Positions 15,774-23,699 of a stretch of 30,789 bases of DNA are shown in pieces. Origin of the DNA: CAWBRT01 sp049519595. Lineage in GTDB: Bacteria; Acidobacteriota; Terriglobia; Terriglobales; Acidobacteriaceae. The DNA lies in NCBI GenBank assembly GCA_049519595.1, contig JBEKQP010000019.1, positions 1-30,789 of the forward strand. The letters run 5' to 3'. The notes under the pieces are model-generated. The model had not been told where the DNA came from and made no database searches. It was given only the letters and a program-made list of their open reading frames with translations. The position numbers and the translations under genes are program-made. Position 1 is the stretch's first letter; each line of letters starts with the position of its first letter.

Positions 15774-15830
15774 GCAACACGGCTACCCGGGGATTGCCTG
15801 ATTGAAAACGACGCAGCCGCCCTGGCATGA
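15774..15830 (+). pseudogene. Degenerate tandem copy of the ridA 3' end
   Basis: Bases 15774-15823 align without gaps to 15703-15752 in ridA at a fixed offset of 71 bp, with 39 of 50 positions identical by my count. The copy translates in frame as ATRLPGDCLIENDAAALA and ends in TGA, against VARLPKDCLVEIDAVALYSL in the intact gene. Several differences are synonymous or conservative, so this looks like the leftover 3' end of a second, diverged ridA rather than a recent duplication. Confidence 0.6.
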
Positions 15831-15922
15831 GCTACTCTGGCGGGTTTATGGCGCGTGAGGACCTCCCGGGTGCCCGCGTGATTTAGTGGAGAAACCGTGC
15901 TGGCCGTCGTAAGATAGGGTAT

Positions 15923-16810
15923 ATGTCCGCCGCTGTAGATCTGCTGAGTTTTTCCGTCGAATTGCAGTCCAAATGGCGCAAGCTGGAAGAAAGCCTGCGA
16001 TTGCTGGGCAAGACCCTGGTTGCCTACTCCGGGGGCGTGGATTCGGCGTTCCTGGCCTGGGCCGCGCACTCGGTCTCGCCCGGACGCGTGGTGGCCCTGC
16101 TGGCAGACTCACCCAGCTTGGCCCGCACGCAGATGCGCGAGGCCATTTCGTTTTGCGAGCAGAACGGAATCCCACTGGAGATCATTTCCACGGCCGAGAT
16201 GGAGCGTCCCGACTACGTGCGCAACGATTCCATGCGCTGCTTCCATTGCAAGGATGAGTTGTTCATTGCCGTCGAGCGCTATCGCGACGACCACGGGTTT
16301 GAGACCGTCGCCTATGGCATCAACTTCGACGATCAAGGCGATTATCGTCCGGGTCAGCAGGCGGCACAACGGCACGGTGTCGCTGCCCCGCTGCTGGAGG
16401 CGGGCTTCACCAAGCAGGACATTCGTGACGTAGCTCGCGCTGCCGGGCTGAGCGTGTGGGACAAGCCCGCCTCGGCTTGCCTTTCTTCGCGCATCGAGTA
16501 CGGGCGCGAGGTGACGCCCGAGGCATTGCGCCAGGTGGAAGCAGGCGAGGACGCATTGCGGACGCTGGGGTTCAGGCAGATGCGCGTGCGCCATCACGGT
16601 GCCATCGCACGCATCGAAATCGCTCGCGACGAATTGGCGCGCGCTTTGACCCTGGAGATGGCTGCCGAGTTCACTCGCATTTTCAAGCAACTCGGGTTCA
16701 AGTTCGTGACGCTCGATCTGGAGGGCTTTCGCTCTGGTTCGATGAACGCTGTGCTTCCGGTTGAGACGCTTTCCGGGCTGATTCAGCCGTCGGTCGGGAG
16801 CCGCAAGTAA
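15923..16810 (+). CDS. larE: ATP-dependent sulfur transferase LarE
   Basis: LarE belongs to the PP-loop ATPase family and supplies sulfur for the nickel-pincer nucleotide cofactor of lactate racemase-type enzymes. The 295-residue protein has the pyrophosphate loop SGGVDS (36-41), SMRCFHCKDELF (Cys106, Cys109), YGINFDDQGDYRPGQQAA and KPASACLSSRIEYG (Cys186), which lies where Lactobacillus LarE has its sacrificial Cys176. By family knowledge, a lone cysteine donates its own sulfur, whereas LarE forms with extra cysteines may carry an iron-sulfur cluster; which type this is cannot be settled by eye. larB, larC and larA are not in the window. The upstream gap carries the ridA remnant. Confidence 0.93.
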   Translation: MSAAVDLLSFSVELQSKWRKLEESLRLLGKTLVAYSGGVDSAFLAWAAHSVSPGRVVALLADSPSLARTQMREAISFCEQNGIPLEIISTAEMERPDYVRNDSMRCFHCKDELFIAVERYRDDHGFETVAYGINFDDQGDYRPGQQAAQRHGVAAPLLEAGFTKQDIRDVARAAGLSVWDKPASACLSSRIEYGREVTPEALRQVEAGEDALRTLGFRQMRVRHHGAIARIEIARDELARALTLEMAAEFTRIFKQLGFKFVTLDLEGFRSGSMNAVLPVETLSGLIQPSVGSRK

Positions 16811-16987
16811 GGTTGGTCTTTTGCGCCGACGGGTAGCCGTGTGCGTCCATGCGCGTGCTCCTGGATTCTAATGTTGCCCAGCAGCTCCCGTGCGATAATC
16901 AATGGAGTGCTTGTTCCTGCAAATGCGCCCATCGTCTCGGCCGCCACGTGTGTAACTACGCCCGTCCGTCAGCGTCTAGGAAAATTT

Positions 16988-17947
16988 ATGCTGCGAAAAA
17001 CTCTGTTGTTCCTGGTCATCGCTTCTCTCGGCTGCTCGGCTGCACCCCAACAAGCCAAATCAGAGCTTTCCGGGGACCCCGTGCAATCGGGATCGGCTGA
17101 TTTGAACCGGCGGGTGGAGCGCATCGTGCGCTCGGAATTCAGGATCCCCGCCTACGTACAAATCTCGATCAGTTCGCCGAAGCCCAGTGACTTTGCGAAC
17201 TACGACAACATCACGGTGACGTTCACCACCGAGGATAAGAAGCAGACGCACGAATTCCTTGTTTCCAAGGATGGTAAGCAACTGGTTGACCTGCGCAAGA
17301 TGGACTTGACGGCCGATCCCTATCAGAAGGCGATGAACAAGATCGATCTGACCGGACGGCCCGTGCGAGGAAATCCGAATGCCAAGGTCACGGTAGTCGT
17401 CTACGACGATTACCAATGCCCGTTTTGCTCGCGAATGCACCAGGAGCTGTTTTCGCTGATGAAAAGCTACGGCGACCGTGTGAAGGTGTATTACAAGGAT
17501 TTTCCCCTGTTCGAAATACATCCTTGGGCCAGACGCGCGGCAATTGACTCGAATTGCCTGGCGCGACAGAATGGCCAGGCGTTCTGGGATTTCGCCGACT
17601 ACGCGCATGCGAACGGACGGCAGATCAGTGGCGAGAAAAGGCCCGTGGACGCCCAGATTGCGGCCGTCGACCACATCGCAATAGACATTGGCAATAAGGA
17701 TCGTCTGGATGCCGCCGCGCTCGCGCAGTGCATCAAAGAGCAACCATCAAAGGATTTGGAGAATTCCGTCAAGGAAGCCGAATCGTTGGGGGTAAATGCC
17801 ACGCCGTTTTTATTTGTCAACGGTCAAAAAGTTGAAGGCGCCATTCCGGCCGCCGAATTAAAAGCGATTCTGGACCAGGCGCTTCGCGATGTCGGCCAGC
17901 AGCCGCCTGCGGACACCTCGGCTTCGGAAGCGAGCGCTGGGAAGTAG
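16988..17947 (+). CDS. DsbA/DsbG-like thioredoxin-fold lipoprotein
   Basis: This 319-residue exported protein starts with a lipoprotein signal (MLRKTLLFLVIASLGC, Cys16). After an N-terminal region of about 110 residues comes a thioredoxin_4/DsbA-type domain with VVVYDDYQCPFCSRMH, active-site Cys144-Pro-Phe-Cys147, and the cis-proline motif NATPFLFVNGQ near residue 270. It is therefore a likely periplasmic disulfide oxidoreductase or isomerase. The frame is open from 16841, but the ATG at 16988 has AGGA six bases before it and opens the signal peptide. It lies just upstream of a PpiC-like lipoprotein on the same strand, forming an envelope protein-folding pair. Confidence 0.92.
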   Translation: MLRKTLLFLVIASLGCSAAPQQAKSELSGDPVQSGSADLNRRVERIVRSEFRIPAYVQISISSPKPSDFANYDNITVTFTTEDKKQTHEFLVSKDGKQLVDLRKMDLTADPYQKAMNKIDLTGRPVRGNPNAKVTVVVYDDYQCPFCSRMHQELFSLMKSYGDRVKVYYKDFPLFEIHPWARRAAIDSNCLARQNGQAFWDFADYAHANGRQISGEKRPVDAQIAAVDHIAIDIGNKDRLDAAALAQCIKEQPSKDLENSVKEAESLGVNATPFLFVNGQKVEGAIPAAELKAILDQALRDVGQQPPADTSASEASAGK

Positions 17948-17952
17948 GCTCT

Positions 17953-17967
17953 GGTGAAACTTTCACC
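17953..17967 (+). repeat. GGTGAAA-C-TTTCACC inverted repeat between the two folding lipoproteins
   Basis: A perfect 7-bp inverted repeat around a single C lies between the dsbA-like stop (17947) and the GGGAGG of the next gene. In RNA it would fold as a short GGTG/CACC hairpin directly before the ribosome-binding site. Confidence 0.4.
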
Positions 17968-17980
17968 GGGAGGATTCGAT

Positions 17981-19069
17981 TTGTACGGGAAACGTGAAGT
18001 ACGGAGCTCATGGACGGTATCCCGCTGGACCGCAGCATGTGCCGTCCCCGCGCTTGCGGTGGTTTTGCTGCTGTTGGCTGGCGCCTGCAGCAGCGGACAG
18101 GCCGGGCCTGATGTTCTGGCCAAAGTGAACGGCCGCAAGATCGTGCGCTCGGAAGTGGATAAGTATTATCGCAACCAGACCGAAGGTTCTCCTCAGTCGC
18201 CTTCAGAGGAACAGGCCCAAAGTCTTCGGCTCAGCATTCTGCATGACCTGATCGAGAACGAGATCCTGATGCAGCGCGCCGAGAAGCTCGGGCTGATGGC
18301 GACTGACGAAGAAGTTGAAACCAAACTGAACGCGGTCAAGGCGCCCTATACAAAAGAAGAATTCGATCAGCGTTTGAAGGAGCGCAAGATCACGCTCGAC
18401 GATTTCCGGCGCGACATCCGTCGCTCGATCACGGTTGAAAAGGTCTTGAACAAGGAAGTCTCTTCAAAGGTTACCATCGGCGACGCCGACATCGCTGCTT
18501 ACTACAACAAGCATAAGGCCGAGTTTAACCTTATCGAACCACAGTACCATCTGGCGCAGATCCTGGTGACGTCGCAACCGAATCCACAGGTTCACAATCT
18601 GAAGAATGACAAGGCGCAGAACGAAGCCGAGGCGCGCAAGAAAGTGCAGATGATTATGCACCGCCTGGAGAGCGGCGAGGATTTTGCCTCCGTAGCGGCC
18701 AATTACAGCGAGCAGCCCGAGACCTCGGCGAATGGCGGCGATCTGGGTTTCGTTCCCGAGTCCTCCCTCAAGTCGGATCGCCAGGCCGCCGAGGCGATTT
18801 CCAAGCTCAAGGCAGGGCAGTACAGTTCACCGTTGCCCGGAGGCGATCCCCGCAAACTGGCTGGTTTCCGCATCATCCGTTTGATCAGCCGAGAGACGGC
18901 AGGACAACGGGAGCTGAGCGATCCGACGGTGAAGCAGGCCATCCAGACCCAATTGCGCGAGCGCCGCGAACAACTGTTGCGGACGGCTTACTACGAGTCG
19001 CTGCGCAACGATGCAAAGGTCGAGAATTACCTCGCTGATTCGATCCTCAAGAGCTCGGGAGCGCAGTAG
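17981..19069 (+). CDS. PpiC/SurA-like peptidyl-prolyl isomerase lipoprotein
   Basis: The 362-residue protein has an N-terminal membrane/signal segment (ALAVVLLLLAGAC, lipid Cys36), a SurA-N-like chaperone region (VLAKVNGRKIVRSEVDKYY, ILHDLIENEILMQRAEKLGL) and a parvulin rotamase domain at about 190-300 (YHLAQILVT, DFASVAANYSEQ, GGDLGFVPES, FRIIRLISRE). It likely assists folding of exported proteins at the inner or outer membrane. A GTG at 17954 has no ribosome-binding site, while the in-frame TTG at 17981 lies seven bases after GGGAGG (17968-17973) and is preferred. It follows the DsbA-like gene by 33 bp and is probably cotranscribed. Confidence 0.92.
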   Translation: MYGKREVRSSWTVSRWTAACAVPALAVVLLLLAGACSSGQAGPDVLAKVNGRKIVRSEVDKYYRNQTEGSPQSPSEEQAQSLRLSILHDLIENEILMQRAEKLGLMATDEEVETKLNAVKAPYTKEEFDQRLKERKITLDDFRRDIRRSITVEKVLNKEVSSKVTIGDADIAAYYNKHKAEFNLIEPQYHLAQILVTSQPNPQVHNLKNDKAQNEAEARKKVQMIMHRLESGEDFASVAANYSEQPETSANGGDLGFVPESSLKSDRQAAEAISKLKAGQYSSPLPGGDPRKLAGFRIIRLISRETAGQRELSDPTVKQAIQTQLRERREQLLRTAYYESLRNDAKVENYLADSILKSSGAQ

Positions 19070-19115
19070 TAGCGACGGATTTTCAGCAGGACCAGCTTTT
19101 CCCCGGTCGAATAGT

Positions 19116-19616
19116 CTATTCGACGATGGCCATCGTGTCGCCGGGATTCACGCGGCTGCCTTCCGCGACCATAATCTTCTGAACCACGCCTTTCTTCGGC
19201 GACTTGATCTCGTTTTGCATCTTCATGGCCTCGACCACAAGGATGCCCTGCCCGGCCTCGACCTCGTTCTTTTCGGCAACCATGAGACGCACAACTTTGC
19301 CGGGCATAGGAGCAAGGATTTTCTGCGGACCTTCGCCAACACCCGCCGACGCCCGGCGGCTGCGCAGGGAGCGGGGGTCCCGCACTTCGGCCTCGAAGCG
19401 CTCCGAGCCGATGATGATGTGGGTATCTCCGAGCATCGAATACTCGCGTTTGATCTCGTGAGCCCTGTGGTTCACCAGCAGCGAGATGACGTCGCGGGCG
19501 GTAAAGGCCGCATCGACAAGGATCTCCTGGCCATCGACGCGACAACGCCAGGATTCGCCCTGTGGTTCGATTTCAACGCGATGCTGAGTGCCATCGATGA
19601 TGACGTCGTAGGTCAT
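19116..19616 (-). CDS. Biotin carboxyl carrier protein subunit of an acyl-CoA carboxylase
   Basis: The 166-residue protein carries a C-terminal biotinyl/lipoyl domain (ILAPMPGKVVRLMVAEKNEVEAGQGI) with the biotin attachment motif EAMKM, Lys132, 34 residues from the end as usual. The N-terminal half (MTYDVIIDGTQHRVEIE) matches stand-alone BCCP subunits of propionyl- or methylcrotonyl-CoA-type carboxylases rather than classical AccB. The frame is open to 19886, through the palindromic element, but the ATG at 19616 is preceded by GGGAG four bases upstream and opens the family alignment. It lies downstream of the biotin carboxylase gene and should work with it; the carboxyltransferase subunit is not in the window. 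Confidence 0.9.
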   Translation of the reverse strand: MTYDVIIDGTQHRVEIEPQGESWRCRVDGQEILVDAAFTARDVISLLVNHRAHEIKREYSMLGDTHIIIGSERFEAEVRDPRSLRSRRASAGVGEGPQKILAPMPGKVVRLMVAEKNEVEAGQGILVVEAMKMQNEIKSPKKGVVQKIMVAEGSRVNPGDTMAIVE

Positions 19617-19670
19617 TTTGCTCCCTTGCAGGATGCCAAGTGCGGATACCCACAATAAGGAATTGCACTG

Positions 19671-19810
19671 GCAGGCTGCTGAAAAGCCATTCTCCGAGGG
19701 TGTCATCCTGAGCAGAGCAAAGGATCGGCTGTTTGCGCGTGCCGAAAGTAAAGAAGCGCAAAATCGGCGCGACCTCAGGATGACACGCCTACGAGTTTTC
19801 AGCGGCCTCC
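19671..19810. repeat. Palindromic (MITE/RIP-like) element between the two carboxylase genes
   Basis: Two arms about 35-40 bp long face each other. GTGTCATCCTGAG (19700-19712) and CTCAGGATGACAC (19774-19786) are perfect inverted copies. Further out, GGCTGCTGAAAA (19674-19685) and TTTTCAGCGGCC (about 19797-19808) match with one G-T. An inner stem TTTGCGC/GCGCAAA (19732-19738, 19756-19762) sits in the middle. The right end touches the stop codon of the biotin carboxylase gene. GTGTCATCCTGAG-type sequences are, from general knowledge, frequent dispersed repeats in acidobacterial genomes. No transposase or clear target-site duplication was seen. Confidence 0.75.
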
Positions 19811-21348
19811 TAGTGCAGCGCCTCTTCGCGCGCGCTCCGTTTCCAGTTGCTGACCGATTTCTTTGGCGGCTCGCGCACCGCGCCATTGCGGGAACTTTTC
19901 AGCGAAGAAATCTCCGGCCCGCCTCGGCTCTCCGCTTGCGCAAAAAGCGCCGCAGCGATGGCCGCAATCGGAATTCGCATACGGGTACGCTCGTCGACCG
20001 GTTTGGGCTCACGCAACAGACGGTCGAGAAACCCTGTATCGTAGATTCCCGCCTGGAACTCCGGATGCAGCAGGATGCGGCGGAACAGGGAGATGTTGGT
20101 CTTTATTCCGCCGATGAAGACCTCGACCAGCGCACGGCGCATGCGGTTGATGGCTTCCGCGCGGGTGGGACCGTAGGCGCTTAACTTGGAGAGCAGCGGA
20201 TCGTATTCAATGGGAACTGTCCAGCCCTCATAGATGCCGCCGTCGCGGCGAATGCCCGGTCCCGCGGGCGAGATGAGCCTTGTAATGCGCCCAGGCGACG
20301 GAAAGTAGTTGTTATCGGGATCTTCCGCATAGATACGGCACTCAATGGCGTGCCCACGGATTTGGACATCTTCCTGGCGGACCGTGAGCTTCTCGCCCGC
20401 CGCAATCTCGATCTGCATTTGCACAAGGTCAAGACCGGTCACCAACTCGGTCACGGGGTGTTCGACCTGCAAACGCGTGTTCATTTCCAGGAAATAGAAA
20501 TTACGCGACTGGTCGACGAGAAATTCGACTGTGCCGGCATTCGTGTAGTGCGCAACCTTGGCCGCCCGGACCGCAATCTCGCCCATGCGCCGCCGCATGT
20601 CGTCATCGACGATCGGCGAAGGCGCCTCTTCCATCACCTTCTGATGGCGCCGCTGGATGGAACACTCGCGTTCGCCCAGGTAGATCACATTGCCGTGCTC
20701 GTCGGCCATGATCTGCATTTCGACGTGCCGGGGATTTTCGATCAGTTTCTCAATGTAGACTTCGTTATCTCCGAATGCGCGTTGTGCCTCCGAGCGCGTG
20801 AGGTCGAAGGCCGAACGCATTTCGTCGGGCGTGTGGACCTGGCGCATGCCCTTGCCGCCGCCGCCGGCGGCAGCCTTCAGCATCACGGGGTAGCCGATCT
20901 TTCCGGCAGATTCCAGCGCCCGGTCGACGCTCTCGAGACCTTTTTCCGAACCCGGCACGAACGGCACGCCCGCCTTTTTCATCGTCTGGCGCGCCCGCGT
21001 CTTGGACCCCATCATCTCCATGGAGTGCGCGCTGGGACCGATGAATTTGATACCCGCACGCTCACAGGTAGTGACAAACTGCGCATTCTCGGAAAGAAAG
21101 CCGTATCCCGGATGGATCGCCTCGGCCCCGCTGCGGCGCGCCACGTCCAGAATCTTCTCGGTATTCAGATACGACTCGCTGGCCTGCGCCGGGCCAATGT
21201 GATAAGCGTGGTCCACCTTGCGCACAAAGAGAGCCCGACGGTCCACGTCGGAAAACACACCTATGGATTCAATACCCATCTCTCGACACGCGCGTGCAAT
21301 GCGCACGGCAATCTCGCCGCGATTGGCAATCAGAATTCGCCGGAACAT
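19810..21348 (-). CDS. Biotin carboxylase subunit of an acetyl/propionyl-CoA-type carboxylase
   Basis: This 512-residue enzyme uses ATP and bicarbonate to carboxylate biotin on the carrier protein. Family motifs are complete: FRRILIANRGEIAVRIARACRE at the start, HPGYGFLSEN (79-88), FIGPS, the ATP-grasp glycine loop AAGGGGKGM (160-168), ERECSIQRRHQKVMEEAPSP, EMNTRLQVEHPVTE and GHAIECRIYAEDP. It is about 60 residues longer than classical AccC, with a basic, low-complexity C-terminal tail, closer to the N-terminal part of PccA/MccA. The frame is open to 21492, but the ATG at 21348 opens the family alignment. It is followed by the palindromic element and then the carrier-protein gene. Confidence 0.95.
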   Translation of the reverse strand: MFRRILIANRGEIAVRIARACREMGIESIGVFSDVDRRALFVRKVDHAYHIGPAQASESYLNTEKILDVARRSGAEAIHPGYGFLSENAQFVTTCERAGIKFIGPSAHSMEMMGSKTRARQTMKKAGVPFVPGSEKGLESVDRALESAGKIGYPVMLKAAAGGGGKGMRQVHTPDEMRSAFDLTRSEAQRAFGDNEVYIEKLIENPRHVEMQIMADEHGNVIYLGERECSIQRRHQKVMEEAPSPIVDDDMRRRMGEIAVRAAKVAHYTNAGTVEFLVDQSRNFYFLEMNTRLQVEHPVTELVTGLDLVQMQIEIAAGEKLTVRQEDVQIRGHAIECRIYAEDPDNNYFPSPGRITRLISPAGPGIRRDGGIYEGWTVPIEYDPLLSKLSAYGPTRAEAINRMRRALVEVFIGGIKTNISLFRRILLHPEFQAGIYDTGFLDRLLREPKPVDERTRMRIPIAAIAAALFAQAESRGGPEISSLKSSRNGAVREPPKKSVSNWKRSAREEALH

Positions 21349-21450
21349 GTTCCACCCCACCCCGGAACAGTAGAAACCCCACCGAATCAAAATAGCACAA
21401 AGCCGGCGAACTGCCCTACGCAGGCGTTTGATTTGCCCGCAGGAATTCCC

Positions 21451-21484
21451 AAAACAAAAAACCTCTCCCTGTCCCTGGGAGAGG
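21451..21484 (-). terminator. Strong intrinsic terminator of the exb-TPR operon
   Basis: On the minus strand CCTCTCCC (21484-21477) and GGGAGAGG (21469-21462) form a perfect 8-bp stem with a 7-nt loop, followed by a run of T residues (complement of AAAACAAAAAA, 21451-21461). It lies about 100 bp beyond the stop of the TPR lipoprotein gene and separates it from the carboxylase genes. Confidence 0.88.
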
Positions 21485-21581
21485 CTGATCAATGAGGAGC
21501 TACTTCCAATCAGTTTTGCCGGCCCCCGGCGTACTTCTGCTTGGCGGGCCTTGAGACTGCTGTGGGCAGCAGAGCCACCTG

Positions 21582-22421
21582 TTACCGCTTCTGGTTTTGC
21601 TCTATCTTCTGCCCGATCTTCTGATCGATCACGATGCCGCCGCCACTCTGCTTCTCGGCTTTGGCCTTCTTGGTCGCCAGCGTCTTGTCGACCCAGTCAT
21701 TTGCAGTCTTTATGTCCGCTGCACGAGCCACGGCGTCGCCGCATTCATAATCGGCCCGCTCGCGGTAGAGCAGGTTCAGGTAGGCCATCGCGTCGTCGTA
21801 GTCGGGCCTGATCTGCAGGGCCTTTTGCAACATCTTGATGCCTTCCTCGACCGGGGCCTGGTTGTTGGTCATGACGAAGTTGCAAACCTTCTTATCCCTA
21901 AGCTGATCCGTCGGCTTCATGCCCAATTTGGCCCGCTGCTCCTGGCGAAGCTTGTAAGCCTGTGTCCAGTCTATGACCGCGATGGAGTAGTAGTTTTCGG
22001 GATCATTTGAATCGACCGCGGCGGATTTCTGATAGTACTGCTTGGCCTGGTCAAAATCCTTCATCTGGAGATACAAGTAGGCGATGCCTTTAATGGCATT
22101 GATGTTCTTCGGGTCCCGCATCAGAACCTGCTTGTACTCCTCGATGGCGGAACCGGCCATGCGCTTATTCTCTTCGGTTTCCGCGCCCGGAATGTATTGC
22201 TGTGCATAAGCGGTTGCGAGATAAAGCCGGGCGTTCAACAGCGATGGATCCATGGAAACCGCATTTTTGAAATGCTCAATCGCCTCTTCGTATCGTGAAT
22301 TCTTGTAGGACTGGACGCCCTTGTTCAACTGATCGCGTGCCTTCAGCTTGGTACAGCCAGCGGCCGAGAACACGACGAGCAGAATCGCCAAGCCGGCCAT
22401 CACTCGTACGCTTCTGTTCAT
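21582..22421 (-). CDS. TPR-repeat lipoprotein
   Basis: The 279-residue protein has a lipoprotein signal (LAILLVVFSAAGC, Cys23) and several tetratricopeptide repeats. One is seen at about 32-65 (LNKGVQSYKNSRYEEAIEHF), others near 90-145 (IEEYKQVLMRDPKNINAIKG; YLYLQMKDFDQAKQYYQKSA) and 190-225 (GIKMLQKALQIRPDYDDAMAYL). TPRs are protein-binding scaffolds. The tail is Lys/Gln-rich (IDQKIGQKIEQNQKR). It ends the tonB-exbB-exbD-exbD series and is followed by the strong terminator, so it probably acts with that envelope energy-transduction complex, for example as a periplasmic adaptor. The role is inferred from position. Confidence 0.88.
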   Translation of the reverse strand: MNRSVRVMAGLAILLVVFSAAGCTKLKARDQLNKGVQSYKNSRYEEAIEHFKNAVSMDPSLLNARLYLATAYAQQYIPGAETEENKRMAGSAIEEYKQVLMRDPKNINAIKGIAYLYLQMKDFDQAKQYYQKSAAVDSNDPENYYSIAVIDWTQAYKLRQEQRAKLGMKPTDQLRDKKVCNFVMTNNQAPVEEGIKMLQKALQIRPDYDDAMAYLNLLYRERADYECGDAVARAADIKTANDWVDKTLATKKAKAEKQSGGGIVIDQKIGQKIEQNQKR

Positions 22422-22501
22422 TGAATTGCCTTCCCTCGCCGAATCGGGAACATACTCTTGATCGTAGAGCAGATTCAGAGTCAGTGTCCGGTACTATCAT
22501 C

Positions 22502-22523
22502 GCCGGGCTAAACGCCCGGCTAC
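22502..22523. repeat. GCCGGGC-TAAAC-GCCCGGC hairpin repeat
   Basis: A perfect 7-bp stem (22502-22508 with 22514-22520) and a 5-nt loop, followed by TAC. The right half reappears inverted at 454-466. It lies in the 235-bp gap between the second exbD and the TPR gene. Without a T-run it is more likely a dispersed REP-like repeat than a terminator. Confidence 0.5.
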
Positions 22524-22656
22524 CCTACTGGACACAGCTTCCGCGAATCCGGTCTAGCCTGCATCGCTGACAATATGGGTGATCAAGTCTTTATTATGCC
22601 CCGAAAGCTCTGGAATCGGAAATTCCCCGACGAAGGCCGAGTCATTCGTTGGACGC

Positions 22657-23094
22657 TTACTGGCCAGCCTCGATTCTTGCGGTAATCAGTCCGACCTTGT
22701 CCACGCCGGCAGCGTGTGATTTGTCGATAACTGCGGCGATATCGGCGAAGGGCAGTTCCGTGTCTCCCTTCACGAACATTACCTTTTCAGCACGGGTGGC
22801 GAAGATGTCGCGCAACCGGCCTTCCAGATTGTCGAACGTCACATTGTCCTGGTTGATCTTGTACGCTGGCTGCCCGCCGGCACCGCGGACAACCTGAACG
22901 ACAATGGTACGGTCGTTCGAAGGTGGTTGCTGCTGCGCATCTTTAGGCGGCTGGGGAACCAGCGCGTCCAGGCCTTTTGGCGTGAGCGGCGTGATCACCA
23001 TGAAAATAATGAGCAGCACCAGCAGCACGTCGATGAGAGGCGTTACGTTGATGTCCGCGGAGGGACCCCCCTTGCCGCCAACTGACATTGCCAT
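22657..23094 (-). CDS. exbD: ExbD/TolR-family biopolymer transport protein (second copy)
   Basis: ExbD has one membrane helix with a proton-carrying aspartate and a periplasmic domain, and works with ExbB to energise TonB. The 145-residue product shows ADINVTPLIDVLLVLLIIFMVITP with the key Asp22, then the periplasmic domain ending VIDKSHAAGVDKVGLITARIE. The frame is open to 23184, but the ATG at 23094 has GAGGG seven bases upstream. A proline/glutamine-rich linker follows the helix (PQPPKDAQQQPPSND). It lies 25 bp after the first exbD. Confidence 0.93.
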   Translation of the reverse strand: MAMSVGGKGGPSADINVTPLIDVLLVLLIIFMVITPLTPKGLDALVPQPPKDAQQQPPSNDRTIVVQVVRGAGGQPAYKINQDNVTFDNLEGRLRDIFATRAEKVMFVKGDTELPFADIAAVIDKSHAAGVDKVGLITARIEAGQ

Positions 23095-23119
23095 AGAAAA
23101 GCCCTCGCTCCTACATTTA

Positions 23120-23611
23120 CTACTGTGGGTTCTTCTTTTTATCCGAATCTTGTACGCCCGCCGCACTGGCCGGCAAAGGCTCAAATGAACCCTGCTTGCG
23201 CTGCTCGGTCAGCAAGCCAAGCTCGTCAACTCCGGCGGAACGAACATTGTCCACCACTTCGACCACGGCGCCGTACTTGGCGCGCGCATCGGCTTTGATG
23301 TACACCCGTTTGTCCGCCCGATTGGCAAGCCTGTCTTTCACCTTGTCGGTTAGAACCTCGGGCGTAACCCTGTCGGGGCCAAAGAAGATCGAGCCGTCGC
23401 GCATGACCGCTACCAGCAGCGAGTCTTCCTTGTCCGCGTCCGGCATCTGCACGGGATTGTCCGTCTTGGCCAAATCCACGCTGACGCCTTTTTGCAGCAT
23501 CGGGGTGATAACCATGAAGATGATCAACAGCACGAGCATGACGTCGACCATCGGGGTCACGTTAATATCGGAAGTGACCTTGAGGCTTCGTCTCCACGTT
23601 TGTTGTGGCAT
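23120..23611 (-). CDS. exbD: ExbD/TolR-family biopolymer transport protein (first copy)
   Basis: The 163-residue protein has SDINVTPMVDVMLVLLIIFMVITP with the proton-carrying Asp23 in the membrane helix, and the periplasmic fold ending VVEVVDNVRSAGVDELGLLTEQ. A longer frame begins at 23632, but the ATG at 23611 follows AGGAGA by nine bases and is preferred. It differs clearly from the second ExbD in the linker (asp-rich PDADKED) and has an extra C-terminal Ser/Asp/Lys tail of about 25 residues. Two unlike ExbD proteins in a row suggest a mixed ExbD assembly. Confidence 0.93.
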   Translation of the reverse strand: MPQQTWRRSLKVTSDINVTPMVDVMLVLLIIFMVITPMLQKGVSVDLAKTDNPVQMPDADKEDSLLVAVMRDGSIFFGPDRVTPEVLTDKVKDRLANRADKRVYIKADARAKYGAVVEVVDNVRSAGVDELGLLTEQRKQGSFEPLPASAAGVQDSDKKKNPQ

Positions 23612-23699
23612 GCTTTCAATTCTCCTGCCCATGACAAATCCGAGCGTTTAACTGCGCGGCTGGTCCGCCGCGCCGCTCCCGGATATGTCACAGCTTCGA

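Noticed and set aside
20350..21495. 381-codon plus-strand open frame opposite the biotin carboxylase gene
   Set aside because: Antisense shadow of a gene with complete family motifs; no independent evidence.
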